In this document: one piece after another, positions 27,194 to 36,999 of the stretch
Layout: each line of letters begins with the position of its first letter
Numbering within the stretch: the stretch's first letter is position 1
Source of the DNA: Deltaproteobacteria bacterium
Lineage (GTDB): Bacteria > Desulfobacterota > GWC2-55-46
Direction of reading: 5' to 3'
DNA length: 64,000 nucleotides
Assembly: GCA_016177845.1 (NCBI GenBank)
Contig: JACOUO010000028.1
Coordinates: 1 to 64,000 of the forward strand
Notes under the pieces: generated by a model
Told to the model about the DNA's origin: nothing
The model's input: only the letters and a program-made list of their open reading frames with translations
Databases searched by the model: none
Translations under genes and position numbers: made by a program

Positions 27194-27261
27194 GGTTTCT
27201 CCTTTGTTCGCTTCTAAAAAGAAATGCAACCGAAGCAGATTGCCATATATCCATGTGAAAT

Positions 27262-28160
27262 ATGACTTTTAAGCTTTCGCATAAACTTACTGCCGGTTTT
27301 TTTAGCCGTAGTAGTTATCATAGGGCTGGCCGGCCTCCTTTTGATCTCAGCAAGTAATTACGCCGTCAGATCAATTATCGGAGAAGGCTCGGAAACGCTC
27401 ACCATAGAGATAGTCAAGTATATTGACCAGCGTTTATATGAAAGGATAGACGACCTCAGCGAATTAGGCAGGAACTCCTTACTGCTCGGTCAACTCTCAA
27501 AATCAAACCGGGACTTTGAAAGGCTACCGGACATTCAGGAATTCATCGACGCGAAAAACAGAGAGTGGGTCTCCGCTCCGACAGGTACCCCTTTCGGCAG
27601 ATACTCACAAATGCCCTCTCCAAAACTCTCAGGGATATCTCGGAATATTACAGCAAAGGCTATGACATGTCGAACTGACATGGCTGGCGACTACTGACCG
27701 GCTGACCAGAGCATATAACAGGGTTAAATTCGAGGAAGTAATTAAAATCGAGATAAGCAGAGCCATGCGATACAAAAGCCCCCTCTCGCTTTCGATCTTG
27801 GACATAGATTATTTCAAGAAGGTCAATGATACATTCGGACATAGCATCGGGGATGAAGTAATGAAGGCTATCGCTGACATAATAAAGGCTAACAACAGGG
27901 ATACAAGTTACCTGTTCAGGTGGGGCGGTGAAGAATTCGTAATAATTGTCACGGAGGCTGATATCGAAGGGGCAAGGATTCATGCGGAACGCCTCAGAAA
28001 GGCAATTGAGGAACACGCATTTGAAAAGGCCGGAACCATTACCGCAAGTTTCGGAGTCGCACAATACATGGAAGGGGACACCCCAGACAGTCTCCTCAAA
28101 AGGGCTGATTCCGCCCTTTACAAAGCAAAGTTCAAAGGTCGCAACCGTGTGGAGGGCTAA
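27262..28160 (+). pseudogene. Decayed membrane sensor diguanylate cyclase (GGDEF) with several frameshifts
   Basis: A start ATG at 27262 gives MTFKLSHK. The hydrophobic segment LLPVFLAVVVIIGLAG then continues in another frame through a periplasmic-sensor-like stretch to about 27600. Homologous-looking sequence then shifts frame (ALSKTLRDISEYYSKGYD, near 27610-27665), and it shifts again into ELTWLATTDRLTRAYNR and an intact GGDEF core. The active-site loop is RWGGEEF and the domain ends at 28160. At least three frame changes are needed to read the whole protein, so it is probably a pseudogene. The catalytic domain alone (from 27765, or in frame from about 27675) remains open and might be made. 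Confidence 0.8.
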
Positions 28161-28210
28161 CCGCAAAACAACTCTTGAAAAAACAAAAAGAAAACATATA
28201 AACTTAAAAA

Positions 28211-28240
28211 AAACCCGTAACCTTTTCAGGTTACGGGTTT
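28211..28240 (-). terminator. Intrinsic terminator after tRNA-Pro
   Basis: AAACCCGTAACC (28211-28222) pairs with GGTTACGGGTTT (28229-28240) around a TTTTCA loop. On the minus strand it begins 9 bases after the tRNA 3' end and is followed by a T-rich run. The plus-strand side also has TTTTAAAA, so it may end the GGDEF remnant transcript too. Confidence 0.85.
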
Positions 28241-28248
28241 TAAAATTC

Positions 28249-28325
<77 letters not shown>

Positions 28326-28369
28326 ATTTGGTAAACTGTATTCGCTGATAAGGCCGAGAGTGTCTGGGG

Positions 28370-28723
28370 TCAGTCAGCCAGTAGTTTTCTGATTGATGTA
28401 AGTTCTTTCTTTATCGACTTCAAAGCGCTCTGGAACTTCTGCTCCGGGAAGTCAAAACCAAGCTGTTTCTGCTTCTCAGCCTGTATTTCCTTTATTCTCT
28501 TCTTCGCGCCCTCAAGCGTGAACTTCTCTTTGTAAAGCAGATTCTTTATCTCAACTATCAGTTCCACATCCCTTTTGCTGTAAACGCGCTGCTTTGTAAG
28601 GGACTTCTTCGGACTGATAATCTTAAACTCAGTCTCCCAGTACCGCAAAATGTAAGGCTTTACTTTTGTGATTTTTGCGACTTCACCAATTTTAAAGTAA
28701 AGCTTATCCGGTATTTCAGTCAT
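28370..28723 (-). CDS. MerR-family transcriptional regulator
   Basis: 117 residues. The N-terminal winged helix shows [20 protein letters not shown] and [16 protein letters not shown], followed by a coiled coil. There is no Cys effector site, so it is not a metal-sensing MerR. A short MerR-like protein next to ihf and pheT is a familiar arrangement in Desulfobacterota and Nitrospirota. The target is unknown. Confidence 0.9.
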   Translation of the reverse strand: MTEIPDKLYFKIGEVAKITKVKPYILRYWETEFKIISPKKSLTKQRVYSKRDVELIVEIKNLLYKEKFTLEGAKKRIKEIQAEKQKQLGFDFPEQKFQSALKSIKKELTSIRKLLAD

Positions 28724-28834
28724 GTGGGAATCTTTTCCGGTTTATTCTAAGTTCCCTTTAAATTCCGAATTCCGATATTACTACGGGACCTTGCTTTACT
28801 CCAGCTATTTCTTTACTTTTTTGAAAAAAATATT

Positions 28835-29134
28835 TTAAATGGCTGGCTGCTGCTCTGATTCTTTATTAATCGCTTTTTTGAGAAGCTGGCTGGCCTTGAA
28901 GGTCATTACCCTTCTCTCATCGATTGTTATTTCGGTGCCTGTCTGAGGGTTCCTGCCCCTTCTTGCCCTTTTGTCCCTTATTGTGAAGTTACCGAAGCCG
29001 GAGATCTTAACCTTTTCGCCTTTTTCGAGGGTGTTCTTTATTGTTTCGAAAATCTCCTCGATTACAATGCTGACATCCTTCTTTGAGAAACCCACTTTTT
29101 CGAAGACTATCTCTACAATATCCGCCTTGGTCAT
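28835..29134 (-). CDS. ihfA: HU/IHF-family DNA-bending protein, probable IHF alpha
   Basis: 99 residues. The N-terminal helices MTKADIVEIVFEKVGFSKKD, the ISGFGNFTIRDKRARRGRNPQTG beta arm with the DNA-intercalating Pro, and the VMTFKASQLLKKAIN end are typical. Position directly after pheT points to the IHF alpha subunit, as in many bacteria. Distinguishing IHF from HU by sequence alone is uncertain. A GGAGGTTATC site precedes the ATG. Confidence 0.88.
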   Translation of the reverse strand: MTKADIVEIVFEKVGFSKKDVSIVIEEIFETIKNTLEKGEKVKISGFGNFTIRDKRARRGRNPQTGTEITIDERRVMTFKASQLLKKAINKESEQQPAI

Positions 29135-29176
29135 GATAACCTCCTAATAATCTGGAACAGTTGAAGTAGTGCGGTA

Positions 29177-31573
29177 TTACTTGGCTTCTCCCCTGACTTC
29201 CGCGCTATACCTGCCGGTAAGCTCACTCGTTACTTTCGCATGCATTTCGTCCACCTCCTGCGCGGTCAATGTCTTATCCATCGACCTGTAGGTGACCCTC
29301 AAAGCCATGCTGCGTTTGCCGGAAGGTATGTTGCCACCATAGTATACATCAAACAGTTCAACCCTTTCAATAATTTTCGTATCTAATTGTTCGATAGAGT
29401 TGATTATTTTTTTATAGGGTATATTTTCATCGACTATAAAGGCTATGTCCCTGGCAGATTCCGGGAATTTCGGGAGCGCGGAGTATTTTCTCTCAGCCGA
29501 AAGCCCTATCAAAGCGTCCGCCTCTATCTCAAAGATATATGCCGGGCGTTTCAGGTCAAACTGCGGCTTTATGTCAGGATGTGTCTCTCCGAATGAACCA
29601 ATCTTTTTTCCATTGATGACTATAGCCGCTGATTTGCCCGGATGGAAGAGGGTTGGAGCTTCCAGAGGCTCAACATCAAATTTTATCCCAAGCCCCTCAA
29701 AAATCCTCTCCACTACCCCTTTTACATCGAAGAAATCAAGCCCGTCCTTAGGCTGGTTCCATGACTCATTCCAGCGTAGCCCGTACATAAGCCCTGATAT
29801 CATCCATTTCTCATCAGGCAGCTTGCCGCCTGTGTGGATAAAAGCAGGGGCGAACTCATATATCCGCACTTCTTCATTCTTCTTAAGGAGGTTACGCTTA
29901 AGCGTCTCAAGAAGAGTCGGGATGAGGCTGTCCCTCATTACAACCTGCTCCTCCGAGAGCGGATTAAGTATTGTAACGCCGCTTTTGCCTTCAGGCCCTG
30001 TCAACCCAAAAGCATCTCTGGAGATGAAGCTATAGTTTAATATCTCGAAAAATCCGTCATTTACAAGGATTTCCTTAACCTTTTTCTTAATATTCGTATG
30101 CTTGCCGGGCTCCCCTATGATAAGCCTCGCAAGAGGCATTACAGTGGGGATGTTATTATACCCGTAGATGCGAGCCGCCTCTTCCACAAGGTCTGTCTCT
30201 ATCTTTAAATCACCCCTGTATGTGGGCGGCAGAGCGGTTATGACGCCATCACCGGCTATATTAGTTTCAATGCCGAGCCTTTTAAAAATATCCAAAACCT
30301 GTGCTTCTGTAATGTCTATGCCAAGAAGAGCCTGCGCCCTCTTCACCCTGAACTCAATGGGTGACGGCGAAATTTTCTCAGGATAAACTTCAACTATGCC
30401 CTTTGCGATAGACCCGCCCGCAAGCTTTTTAATAAGGCTTACAGCCATATCAAGAGCCTTGATAACGCCGTCTGCATCAACACCCCTTTCAAACCTGTAG
30501 GAAGAGTCTGAAGAGAGGCCTAATTTTTTAGATGTCCTTCTGACGCTTGCAGGCTCAAACCACGCGCTCTCAAGCAGTATGTTCTTTGTTATTTCAGTTA
30601 CTTCGCTACCCTTGCCGCCCATGACGCCGGCAAGCGCAACAGGCCCCGCCTCATCAGCAATTACCAGCATCTGCGTGTCGAGCTTTCTTACCTTGTTATC
30701 AATTGTCTCAATCTCTTCATTTTCAGCAGCAAGCCTTACATCGATTGTCCTGCCTGTTATCTTATCAAGGTCAAAGGCATGGAGAGGCTGTCCTGTCTCA
30801 AGAAGAACAAGATTGGTCACATCCACTACATTATTAATAGACCTGATGCCGTGCGCCTCAAGCCTGCGCTTAATGCCATCAGGAGATGGGCCTATTACCA
30901 CGCCTTCAATAACCCTTGCGCAATATCTGCCGCAGGGCGCATCAGTCTCAATGCTGACCGTTATAAGGTCATCTACAGGCTTATCACCCTCTTCAACAGA
31001 GGTTTCCTTTTCCTTGAACGCTGCCCCTGTTACCGCGCTTATCTCCCTCGCAAGCCCCTTGATGCTTAAAAGGTCTGCCCTGTTAGGAGTAATACCGACC
31101 TCAAGCATGGAGTCTTTCAGTCCAAGGACTTCATTCAAATCCAGCCCGAGGGGTGTATCCTCAGGCAGTATCAATAAGCCTTCAGAGGTATCTTTAAGCC
31201 CAAGCTCGACCTCAGAGCACATCATGCCCTGAGATTCGACGCCTCTGATCTTTGATTTTTTTATCTTGAAATTACCGGGAAGCTCAGCGCCGATTGTGGC
31301 AAGCGCCACCTTGTCTCCGGGCTTCATGTTCTTCGCGCCGCAGACAATAGAGAATGTTTCTTTGTCTGACCTGACCTCGCAGAGCTGGAGCCTGTCCGCA
31401 TTTGGGTGCGGGGCGCAGCTTACGACCTGTGCCGTTATCACTCCGCTCACATTGCCGCCTGCCTCGGCCACTGATTCTACCTCAGCCCCTGACATTGTAA
31501 GAGTGTCAGCAAGCTCCTTTGGAGCCGGCATATTCGTGATGTATTCCTTAAGCCAATTATAGCTGAAAAGCAT
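29177..31573 (-). CDS. pheT: Phenylalanine-tRNA ligase beta subunit
   Basis: 798 residues, standard length. In order: an N-terminal tRNA-binding OB domain (VVSCAPHPNADRLQLCEV), B3/B4 editing domain (GRYCARVI, RRLEAHGIRSINNVVDVTN), B5, the catalytic-like core and a C-terminal ferredoxin-like anticodon-binding domain (KFPESARDIAFIVDE). With PheS it forms the alpha2beta2 enzyme that charges tRNA-Phe and edits Tyr-tRNA. It is 123 bp downstream of pheS and 42 bp upstream of ihf. Confidence 0.97.
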   Translation of the reverse strand: MLFSYNWLKEYITNMPAPKELADTLTMSGAEVESVAEAGGNVSGVITAQVVSCAPHPNADRLQLCEVRSDKETFSIVCGAKNMKPGDKVALATIGAELPGNFKIKKSKIRGVESQGMMCSEVELGLKDTSEGLLILPEDTPLGLDLNEVLGLKDSMLEVGITPNRADLLSIKGLAREISAVTGAAFKEKETSVEEGDKPVDDLITVSIETDAPCGRYCARVIEGVVIGPSPDGIKRRLEAHGIRSINNVVDVTNLVLLETGQPLHAFDLDKITGRTIDVRLAAENEEIETIDNKVRKLDTQMLVIADEAGPVALAGVMGGKGSEVTEITKNILLESAWFEPASVRRTSKKLGLSSDSSYRFERGVDADGVIKALDMAVSLIKKLAGGSIAKGIVEVYPEKISPSPIEFRVKRAQALLGIDITEAQVLDIFKRLGIETNIAGDGVITALPPTYRGDLKIETDLVEEAARIYGYNNIPTVMPLARLIIGEPGKHTNIKKKVKEILVNDGFFEILNYSFISRDAFGLTGPEGKSGVTILNPLSEEQVVMRDSLIPTLLETLKRNLLKKNEEVRIYEFAPAFIHTGGKLPDEKWMISGLMYGLRWNESWNQPKDGLDFFDVKGVVERIFEGLGIKFDVEPLEAPTLFHPGKSAAIVINGKKIGSFGETHPDIKPQFDLKRPAYIFEIEADALIGLSAERKYSALPKFPESARDIAFIVDENIPYKKIINSIEQLDTKIIERVELFDVYYGGNIPSGKRSMALRVTYRSMDKTLTAQEVDEMHAKVTSELTGRYSAEVRGEAK

Positions 31574-31696
31574 TTATAATAACCTATTATATACGAGAAT
31601 TTTTCAATCCGCTCAAAGGGTTACGGCTAAAATATAAAAAAAGCATCAAAAATGAAATTTTAGATTTTTAGTACAGAAACCCTGCAATGGAACAGC

Positions 31697-32713
31697 CTAG
31701 AACTGGCGCAGGAACCTAAGGTCGTTCTCAAAGAAAAGCCTTAAATCGTCGATGCCGAACTTGAGCATGGCAATGCGCTCAATCCCAAGCCCGAAAGCAA
31801 AACCCGTGTATTCTTCCGGGTCGTATTTAACAGCCTTCAGGACCTCAGGGTGTATCATGCCTGCCCCGAGTATCTCAAGCCAGCCGCTTCCCTTGCAGAC
31901 CCTGCAGCCCGAACCTTTACAGATGACGCAACGGATATCGATCTCAGCGCTCGGTTCAGTGAACGGAAAAAAGCTCGGCCTGAACCTGATAGCGGTGTTC
32001 TCGCCAAAGAGGCGATGGAGGAAAAGCGTAAGGATTCCTTTAAGGTTACTGAATGTGACCCCCTTGTCCACCATGAATCCTTCGACCTGGTGAAACATTG
32101 GGGTGTGAGTAATATCAGAGTCCCTGCGGTAGACTGTACCGGGGGCTATGACCCTCAGAGGCGGCTTCCTGTTCTCCATGACCCTTATCTGGACCGGTGA
32201 GGTATGAGTGCGAAGCAGCACCTCGTCATTGATGTAGAAGGTGTCCTGCATATCTCTTGCAGGATGGTTTTTCGGCAGGTTTAAGGCTTCGAAATTATAA
32301 TAATCCAGCTCTACCTCCGGGCCTTCGGCTATATCAAAGCCCAACCCGGAGAATATCTCTTCGATTTGCGCCATAACCTGTGAAACAGGATGCGCCCTGC
32401 CAAGGCTTATAGTCCTGCCGGGCAGAGTTATATCAACCTTCTCCTTGCTAAGCTTCTCGGCCTTTTCTTTGTCCTCGAAGCCTTTAAGGAGTTTCTCGAT
32501 ATCTTCCTCAAGCCTGTTTTTAGCCAGGTTAATGGCCTCGCCTGCGGTCTTCCTCTCTTCAGGAGGAAGACTGCCCAATTCCTTCAGCAAAGAGGCTATC
32601 TCACCTTTTCTTCCAAGGTACTTGGCTTTTACCTGAAGCACGGATTCTTTTGTAGAAGAACCCTCAAGCTCCTTCAAAGCCTCCTGTTGAAGGTTTTCAA
32701 GCCTTTCTCTCAT
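31697..32713 (-). CDS. pheS: Phenylalanine-tRNA ligase alpha subunit
   Basis: 338 residues. The N-terminal coiled coil is followed by the class II catalytic core: motif 2 region [15 protein letters not shown] and motif 3 [20 protein letters not shown]. An unusual but known zinc-ribbon-like insert, [16 protein letters not shown], lies before motif 3. Its ATG overlaps the rplT stop by four bases, so the two are translationally coupled. Confidence 0.97.
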   Translation of the reverse strand: MRERLENLQQEALKELEGSSTKESVLQVKAKYLGRKGEIASLLKELGSLPPEERKTAGEAINLAKNRLEEDIEKLLKGFEDKEKAEKLSKEKVDITLPGRTISLGRAHPVSQVMAQIEEIFSGLGFDIAEGPEVELDYYNFEALNLPKNHPARDMQDTFYINDEVLLRTHTSPVQIRVMENRKPPLRVIAPGTVYRRDSDITHTPMFHQVEGFMVDKGVTFSNLKGILTLFLHRLFGENTAIRFRPSFFPFTEPSAEIDIRCVICKGSGCRVCKGSGWLEILGAGMIHPEVLKAVKYDPEEYTGFAFGLGIERIAMLKFGIDDLRLFFENDLRFLRQF

Positions 32714-33069
32714 GCAGCCAAGCTTGTTTTGGCGATTGATACGACCTTTGTGAATCCTGACGGATCGTTTACAGCCATATCAGCCAGCGATTTCCTGTCA
32801 ATTGTCACATTTGCCCTGAGAAGACCGTTCATGAGACGGCTGTAGGTGATATCATTTGACCTTGCGGCAGCATTTATCCTTGCTATCCAAAGGGTCCTGA
32901 TCTCTCTCTTCTTGGACTTTCTATGTGCATAGGCGTAAGCAAGGGCCCTGTCAACGGCTTCGGTGGCTATGCGATAAAGCTTGCCCCTGCCTGCTCTGAA
33001 GCCTTTAGCGGCTTTAAGTACTTTCTTTCTCTTCTTTTTGGCGTTTAAGCCTCTTTTAACCCTCGGCAT
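32710..33069 (-). CDS. rplT: 50S ribosomal protein L20
   Basis: 119 residues, standard length, beginning [19 protein letters not shown] with the typical [11 protein letters not shown] and [14 protein letters not shown] segments. It binds 23S rRNA early in 50S assembly. Its stop overlaps the pheS start. In other bacteria L20 represses its own operon through an mRNA structure; I see no such leader clearly here. Confidence 0.97.
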   Translation of the reverse strand: MPRVKRGLNAKKKRKKVLKAAKGFRAGRGKLYRIATEAVDRALAYAYAHRKSKKREIRTLWIARINAAARSNDITYSRLMNGLLRANVTIDRKSLADMAVNDPSGFTKVVSIAKTSLAA

Positions 33070-33190
33070 AGTACTGGTGCTCCTTTCGAATTCAGAAAAA
33101 TAAATTTAAAAATACTACTGCGGAATTTTCAAAATAATCCGACCCTTACGAGAAAATCATAAGAGAGCTTATCTTTAATTCCCGGCTGCC

Positions 33191-33385
33191 TTATCCGTGC
33201 AGCATTTTCTTGATTGAGGCCTCATGGGTCTTTGATATAAGGCCGCTCTGCCTTAAAACCCTCTTCCTTCCGCTTGCCTTGCTGGTAAGGATGTGCCTCA
33301 TACCGGATTTCATTCTCTTTACTTTACCGGTGCCGGTTATCTTAAACCTTTTTGCGGCGCCTTTGTTTGTCTTGATCTTCGGCAT
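33191..33385 (-). CDS. rpmI: 50S ribosomal protein L35
   Basis: 64 residues from [20 protein letters not shown], the canonical N-terminus. An ATG at 33406 would add seven residues (MQKEGDK), but those codons contain the AGGGAG ribosome site, so the start at 33385 is right. It lies between infC and rplT, as in most bacteria. Confidence 0.96.
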   Translation of the reverse strand: MPKIKTNKGAAKRFKITGTGKVKRMKSGMRHILTSKASGRKRVLRQSGLISKTHEASIKKMLHG

Positions 33386-33420
33386 TTTATCTCCCTCTTT
33401 CTGCATTTACTTTGCTGCTT

Positions 33421-33951
33421 TTAACCTGCCACTACCTTCTGCTGTAGCGGGGCAACCAACATGCTCATGTTCCTGCCTTCAAGTTTCGGCGGCGCTTCGA
33501 TGGTAGCGACATCTTTAAGCTCTTCGGCTACCCTCTTAAGCATTCCCATTCCAAGGTCAGTATGCGTAATCTCACGGCCCTTGAATATGATCGTTACCTT
33601 TACCTTGTTTCCCTCGCTCAGGAACCGCTTAATATTGCGCACCTTGAACTGGAAGTCATGTTCCTCAGTCTTGCCGCGCAGCTTCATCTCTTTTACCTGG
33701 ATGACAGTCTGCTTTTTCTTCGCGTCTTTCGCCTTCTTGCTCGCCTGGTACTTGAATTTCCCATAGTCCATGATGCGGCAAACAGGCGGATTAGCTGTGG
33801 CGGCTATCTCTACAAGGTCAAGCCCGGCGGTCTCAGCGGCGGCCAGCGCATCCCTTGTTGCCATTACTCCGAGCTGGTTTCCGTCCGCATCGATAACGCG
33901 CACCTGCGGCACCCTTATCATCCTATTTATTCTTACGGTATCTTTTGCTAT
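33421..33951 (-). CDS. infC: Translation initiation factor IF-3, probable AUA start codon
   Basis: IF-3 N-domain (RVPQVRVIDADGNQLGVM), Lys-rich linker and C-domain (GREITHTDLGMGMLKRVAEE) are intact. The first ATG (33921) would drop the conserved RIN segment before RVPQV. In frame upstream lie codons for AKDTVRINR, and before them ATA at 33951-33949, eight bases after GGAGGT; the next codons upstream are TTT, GCT and then TGA, so no ATG, GTG or TTG is possible. With ATA the protein has 176 residues. infC is known for rare start codons (AUU in E. coli) that allow IF-3 to repress its own translation. The ATA overlaps the thrS TAG stop as ATAG. Confidence 0.93.
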   Translation of the reverse strand: MAKDTVRINRMIRVPQVRVIDADGNQLGVMATRDALAAAETAGLDLVEIAATANPPVCRIMDYGKFKYQASKKAKDAKKKQTVIQVKEMKLRGKTEEHDFQFKVRNIKRFLSEGNKVKVTIIFKGREITHTDLGMGMLKRVAEELKDVATIEAPPKLEGRNMSMLVAPLQQKVVAG

Positions 33952-35879
33952 AAAAGCTCACCTCCTTGCGGTTTGTTTTCTGCTTTAATACGCTCTATAA
34001 ATTCATCAACAGGCATGGCAGGCAATGTTTCCCCTCCCCTTAGGCGGGGCGCCACCATCCCTTCTTTCTGTTCGTTATCTCCGATTACAAGCTGGTACGG
34101 TATCTTTTTAAGCTGGGCTTCCCTTATTTTAAAGCCAAGCTTTTCATTCCTCTTATCCAGCTCAACCCTCAGTCCCTCTGCCTTGAGCCTCTTAAGTACA
34201 CCCTCGGCATACTCGTCATTCCTCTGCGTTACGGTAAGGAGCACTGCCTGCACAGGTGCAAACCATGTGGGGAAAGCGCCAGCGTAATGCTCAACAAGGC
34301 AGCCGAAGAATCTCTCAAGAGAGCCCATAAGGGCACGGTGTATCATTATCGGACGGCTCTCTGTGCCGTGCTCATCCCGGTAGGTCACATCAAACCTCTC
34401 AGGCAGATTAAAGTCCACCTGAATGGTCGAGCACTGCCAGGATCTTCCGATTATATCTTTTATCTTTATATCTATCTTCGGGCCATAGAATACGCCCTCG
34501 CCCGGGTCAATGCTGTATTTTATCTCCTGTGATTCAAGAGCGCCCTTTAAGGCGGCCTCTGCCTTTGCCCAGTTATCAAGGCTTCCGACATACTTCTCAG
34601 GCCTTGTGCTCAAGTATATGTCAAAATCATTAAATCCAAATGATTTCAATATATAGAAGACAAACCTAAGGACCTTTTTTATCTCTTCCTCAAGCTGGTC
34701 AGGCCTCATGAATATATGGGCATCGTCCTGAGTAAATCCCCTGACCCTTAAAAGGCCATGCAATGCGCCTGACCTTTCATACCTGTACACGGTGCCAAGC
34801 TCCGCGTACCGTATCGGCAGGTCCCTGTAGCTCCTCAAATGGCCCTTGTATATCTGTATATGGAACGGGCAGTTCATCGGCTTTACGATATAGTCCTGCC
34901 CCTCTACATCCATCGGTGAGTAAAGATTATCTCTGTAAAAATCCCAGTGGCCGCTCTTCTTCCACAAATCGAGGAGCGCTACATGGGGGGTATAGATGAT
35001 GCTGTAGTCATGCTTCACATGCTCGGCCTTCCAGAAGTCTTCTATTACCCTTCTGACGGTTGAGCCGTTCGGATGCCAGAGCACAAGCCCTGAGCCGATA
35101 TCTTCACTTGTTGAGAAGAGGTCAAGCTCGCGGCCTAACTTTCTGTGATCCCTTTTCTTTGCCTCTTCAAGCCTGTTAAGGTACTCTGCCAATTCCTCTT
35201 TTGTGAAGAACGATGTCCCATAAATCCTCTGGAGCATCTTGTTCTTCTCATCCCCTCTCCAGTAGGCCCCGGCTGTGCCTGTAAGCTTGAATGCCTTGAC
35301 ATAGCCAGTGGAAGGGATATGAGGCCCTCTGCAGAGGTCAACAAAATCCGATTGTTTATATATACTTACAATATCATCATTAAGTTCGTTTATTATCTCT
35401 GTCTTATAATTCTCACCCATGCCGGAGAAGAGCTCAATGGCGTCCTTCTTTGCGACCTTCTCGCCGACAAAAGGAAAATCTGCCTTTATAATCTCGCGCA
35501 TCCTGGACTCGATTTTCTCCAGGTCTTCGGGGGTAAAAGGCACTTCGGTATCAAAATCATAATAAAAGCCGTCCTCTATGGAGGGGCCTATTGCAAGCTT
35601 TACATTATTATACAGGGCTTTTACAGCCTGCGCCATAACATGAGATGTTGAATGGCGAAGTATATCAAGAGCTTCCCTTGAGTCGACCGTTACAGGCTCT
35701 ACTTTTACAGGGCCTGCTGAATTGTGGAGGGCGCTCCTTAGGTCTTTAAGTTCCCCGTCAACCCTTACGGCAACAGACTTTTTCAGTATCGCCTTATCGT
35801 GGTTCTTGAGGATATCAAAAAAGCTTGTGCCTTCACTATGGTTGTATTCTTCCCCTGACGGGAATATTACTTTTATCAT
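33948..35879 (-). CDS. thrS: Threonine-tRNA ligase
   Basis: 643 residues, standard length. In order: TGS domain, editing domain with the HSTSHVMAQAVKALY zinc/His motif, class II core (motif 2 FRYERSGALHGLLRVRGFTQDD, zinc ligand Cys in MNCPFH) and anticodon-binding domain. The last codons (ending GGELL) also contain the Shine-Dalgarno of infC. It is the first gene of the translation block on the minus strand; tRNA-Val lies 223 bp upstream. No T-box leader was seen upstream. Confidence 0.97.
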   Translation of the reverse strand: MIKVIFPSGEEYNHSEGTSFFDILKNHDKAILKKSVAVRVDGELKDLRSALHNSAGPVKVEPVTVDSREALDILRHSTSHVMAQAVKALYNNVKLAIGPSIEDGFYYDFDTEVPFTPEDLEKIESRMREIIKADFPFVGEKVAKKDAIELFSGMGENYKTEIINELNDDIVSIYKQSDFVDLCRGPHIPSTGYVKAFKLTGTAGAYWRGDEKNKMLQRIYGTSFFTKEELAEYLNRLEEAKKRDHRKLGRELDLFSTSEDIGSGLVLWHPNGSTVRRVIEDFWKAEHVKHDYSIIYTPHVALLDLWKKSGHWDFYRDNLYSPMDVEGQDYIVKPMNCPFHIQIYKGHLRSYRDLPIRYAELGTVYRYERSGALHGLLRVRGFTQDDAHIFMRPDQLEEEIKKVLRFVFYILKSFGFNDFDIYLSTRPEKYVGSLDNWAKAEAALKGALESQEIKYSIDPGEGVFYGPKIDIKIKDIIGRSWQCSTIQVDFNLPERFDVTYRDEHGTESRPIMIHRALMGSLERFFGCLVEHYAGAFPTWFAPVQAVLLTVTQRNDEYAEGVLKRLKAEGLRVELDKRNEKLGFKIREAQLKKIPYQLVIGDNEQKEGMVAPRLRGGETLPAMPVDEFIERIKAENKPQGGELL

Positions 35880-36101
35880 ATTGGAGTTGAACCCGGCCTA
35901 AAACATTAATTTATATTGAAAACTCCGAAGCTTTGCCCAAAATACAAAAATCCGCCGAATAAAACCCTCCCTTTAAAAGAGGCTTTATCCACCGCTGCGT
36001 CAAGACTGCACTGCCTTGCGCTTTAAACAATAAAAGGCACCACCCACCTTATCCCCTCAACCTTCCATCCGGGGTGGAATGATACCCTTTTAGTAATGGA
36101 A
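35880..36101. other. Intergenic region upstream of thrS
   Basis: About 220 bp between thrS and the tRNA-Val 3' end. I looked for a T-box (NGGUGGNA-type box, long stem) and saw none. No terminator with a clear stem and U-run is evident. Confidence 0.3.
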
Positions 36102-36176
36102 TGGTAGGCACGGGCGGTTTCGAACCGCCGACCTCTACAGTGTCAATGTAGCGCTCTACCCCTGAGCTACGCGCCT
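36102..36176 (-). tRNA. tRNA-Val (anticodon GAC)
   Basis: 75 nt with encoded CCA. Acceptor AGGCGCG pairs with CGTGCCT (one G-T pair), the D arm is GCTCAGGGGTAGAGC, the anticodon stem CTACA/TGTAG encloses TTGACAC, giving GAC, and the T arm carries GGTTCGAAACC. It stands between the glycan cluster and thrS on the minus strand. Confidence 0.95.
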
Positions 36177-36362
36177 GTCGCAAAAAAGCATTATAGCAAA
36201 AACAATTTAAAAACAAAAGCCCTCTTTTTGTCCCTTGGGGGCGTTAAGCAGCATTGAATTTTACCATAATAAACAGGTGTGTCAAGGATATTCTTAGGGT
36301 TTGCAAAGGGATTTCAGAAGGCACTTTTGAATGGAAAAATAAGGGGAAATAAGGCCATACTG

Positions 36363-36992
36363 TCAAGGCTCGGCATCCTCGCTGCATATACCCCGGTATC
36401 GCCCTTTTCTCAGCTCATCCAGAAAATTATCATATGTAATTTCATTATGAAATTCAGTAAAACAACTGCCTATCTCCGCAATATTATGCGAATCGCTGCC
36501 GCCTGTTGTGGGCAGTCCGAGCCTGTTCGCCTCAATGAGCGCCTTTGCATTCTCTTCCTTGTTGTTATGCCCGTTATAGGCTTCTATGGCTGAGACGCCC
36601 TGCAGGCCTTCAATGTCTGAACGCAGGAGCGACCACTCCCTGAACGGATGGGGCAGAACTATCACTGCGTTCTTTTCACCCGCGTATTTGATAACTTCAC
36701 GGATGGGTGCCTCAACCCCAAGGGTTATGAAACTGTCATCCTTTATGCCAAAAATAAGGACATGGCCTTCAAGGGAACTGTATTCGACCCCCCTGAATAT
36801 TCTTATCCTGGCATCATATTTATCCTTCAGCGTTTCAAAGGGCTCAGAGGCAAGAAATGAATTATGCTCGGTTACGGCTACCCCGTCAAGCCCTATCTCA
36901 ATTGCCCTTTCCACAAAGCCAATCGGGTCAGAGGTTGAATCAGGACTGAAGAACGAATGGTTATGCATGTCGATCCTGAAGTATTTAGACAT
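36363..36992 (-). CDS. PHP-domain metal-dependent phosphoesterase
   Basis: About 209 residues from MSKYFRIDMHNHSFFS. PHP metal ligands are seen in DMHNHS, VTEHNSF, VLPHPF and GGSDSHN. Family members hydrolyse phosphate esters such as nucleotide or sugar phosphates. A GTG at 37028 would add 12 residues but overlaps the upstream gene, so I prefer 36992. It follows the phosphoribosyltransferase-kinase fusion by seven bases and is the last gene of the glycan cluster. Its substrate is unknown; coupling to a PRPP-linked product of its neighbour is speculation. Confidence 0.85.
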   Translation of the reverse strand: MSKYFRIDMHNHSFFSPDSTSDPIGFVERAIEIGLDGVAVTEHNSFLASEPFETLKDKYDARIRIFRGVEYSSLEGHVLIFGIKDDSFITLGVEAPIREVIKYAGEKNAVIVLPHPFREWSLLRSDIEGLQGVSAIEAYNGHNNKEENAKALIEANRLGLPTTGGSDSHNIAEIGSCFTEFHNEITYDNFLDELRKGRYRGICSEDAEP

Positions 36993-36999
36993 AACCCTA

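Noticed and set aside
30579-31232. Plus-strand open frame of 217 codons
   Set aside because: It is antisense to pheT, of low complexity (Ser-rich) and matches no family; the pheT reading is unambiguous.
32710-33190. L20-type autoregulatory leader in front of rpmI or rplT
   Set aside because: The 121-bp gap before rplT shows no structure I can match by eye to a known L20-binding element.
35880-36101. Possible T-box leader upstream of thrS
   Set aside because: No T-box core sequence, specifier loop or terminator/antiterminator pair could be made out.
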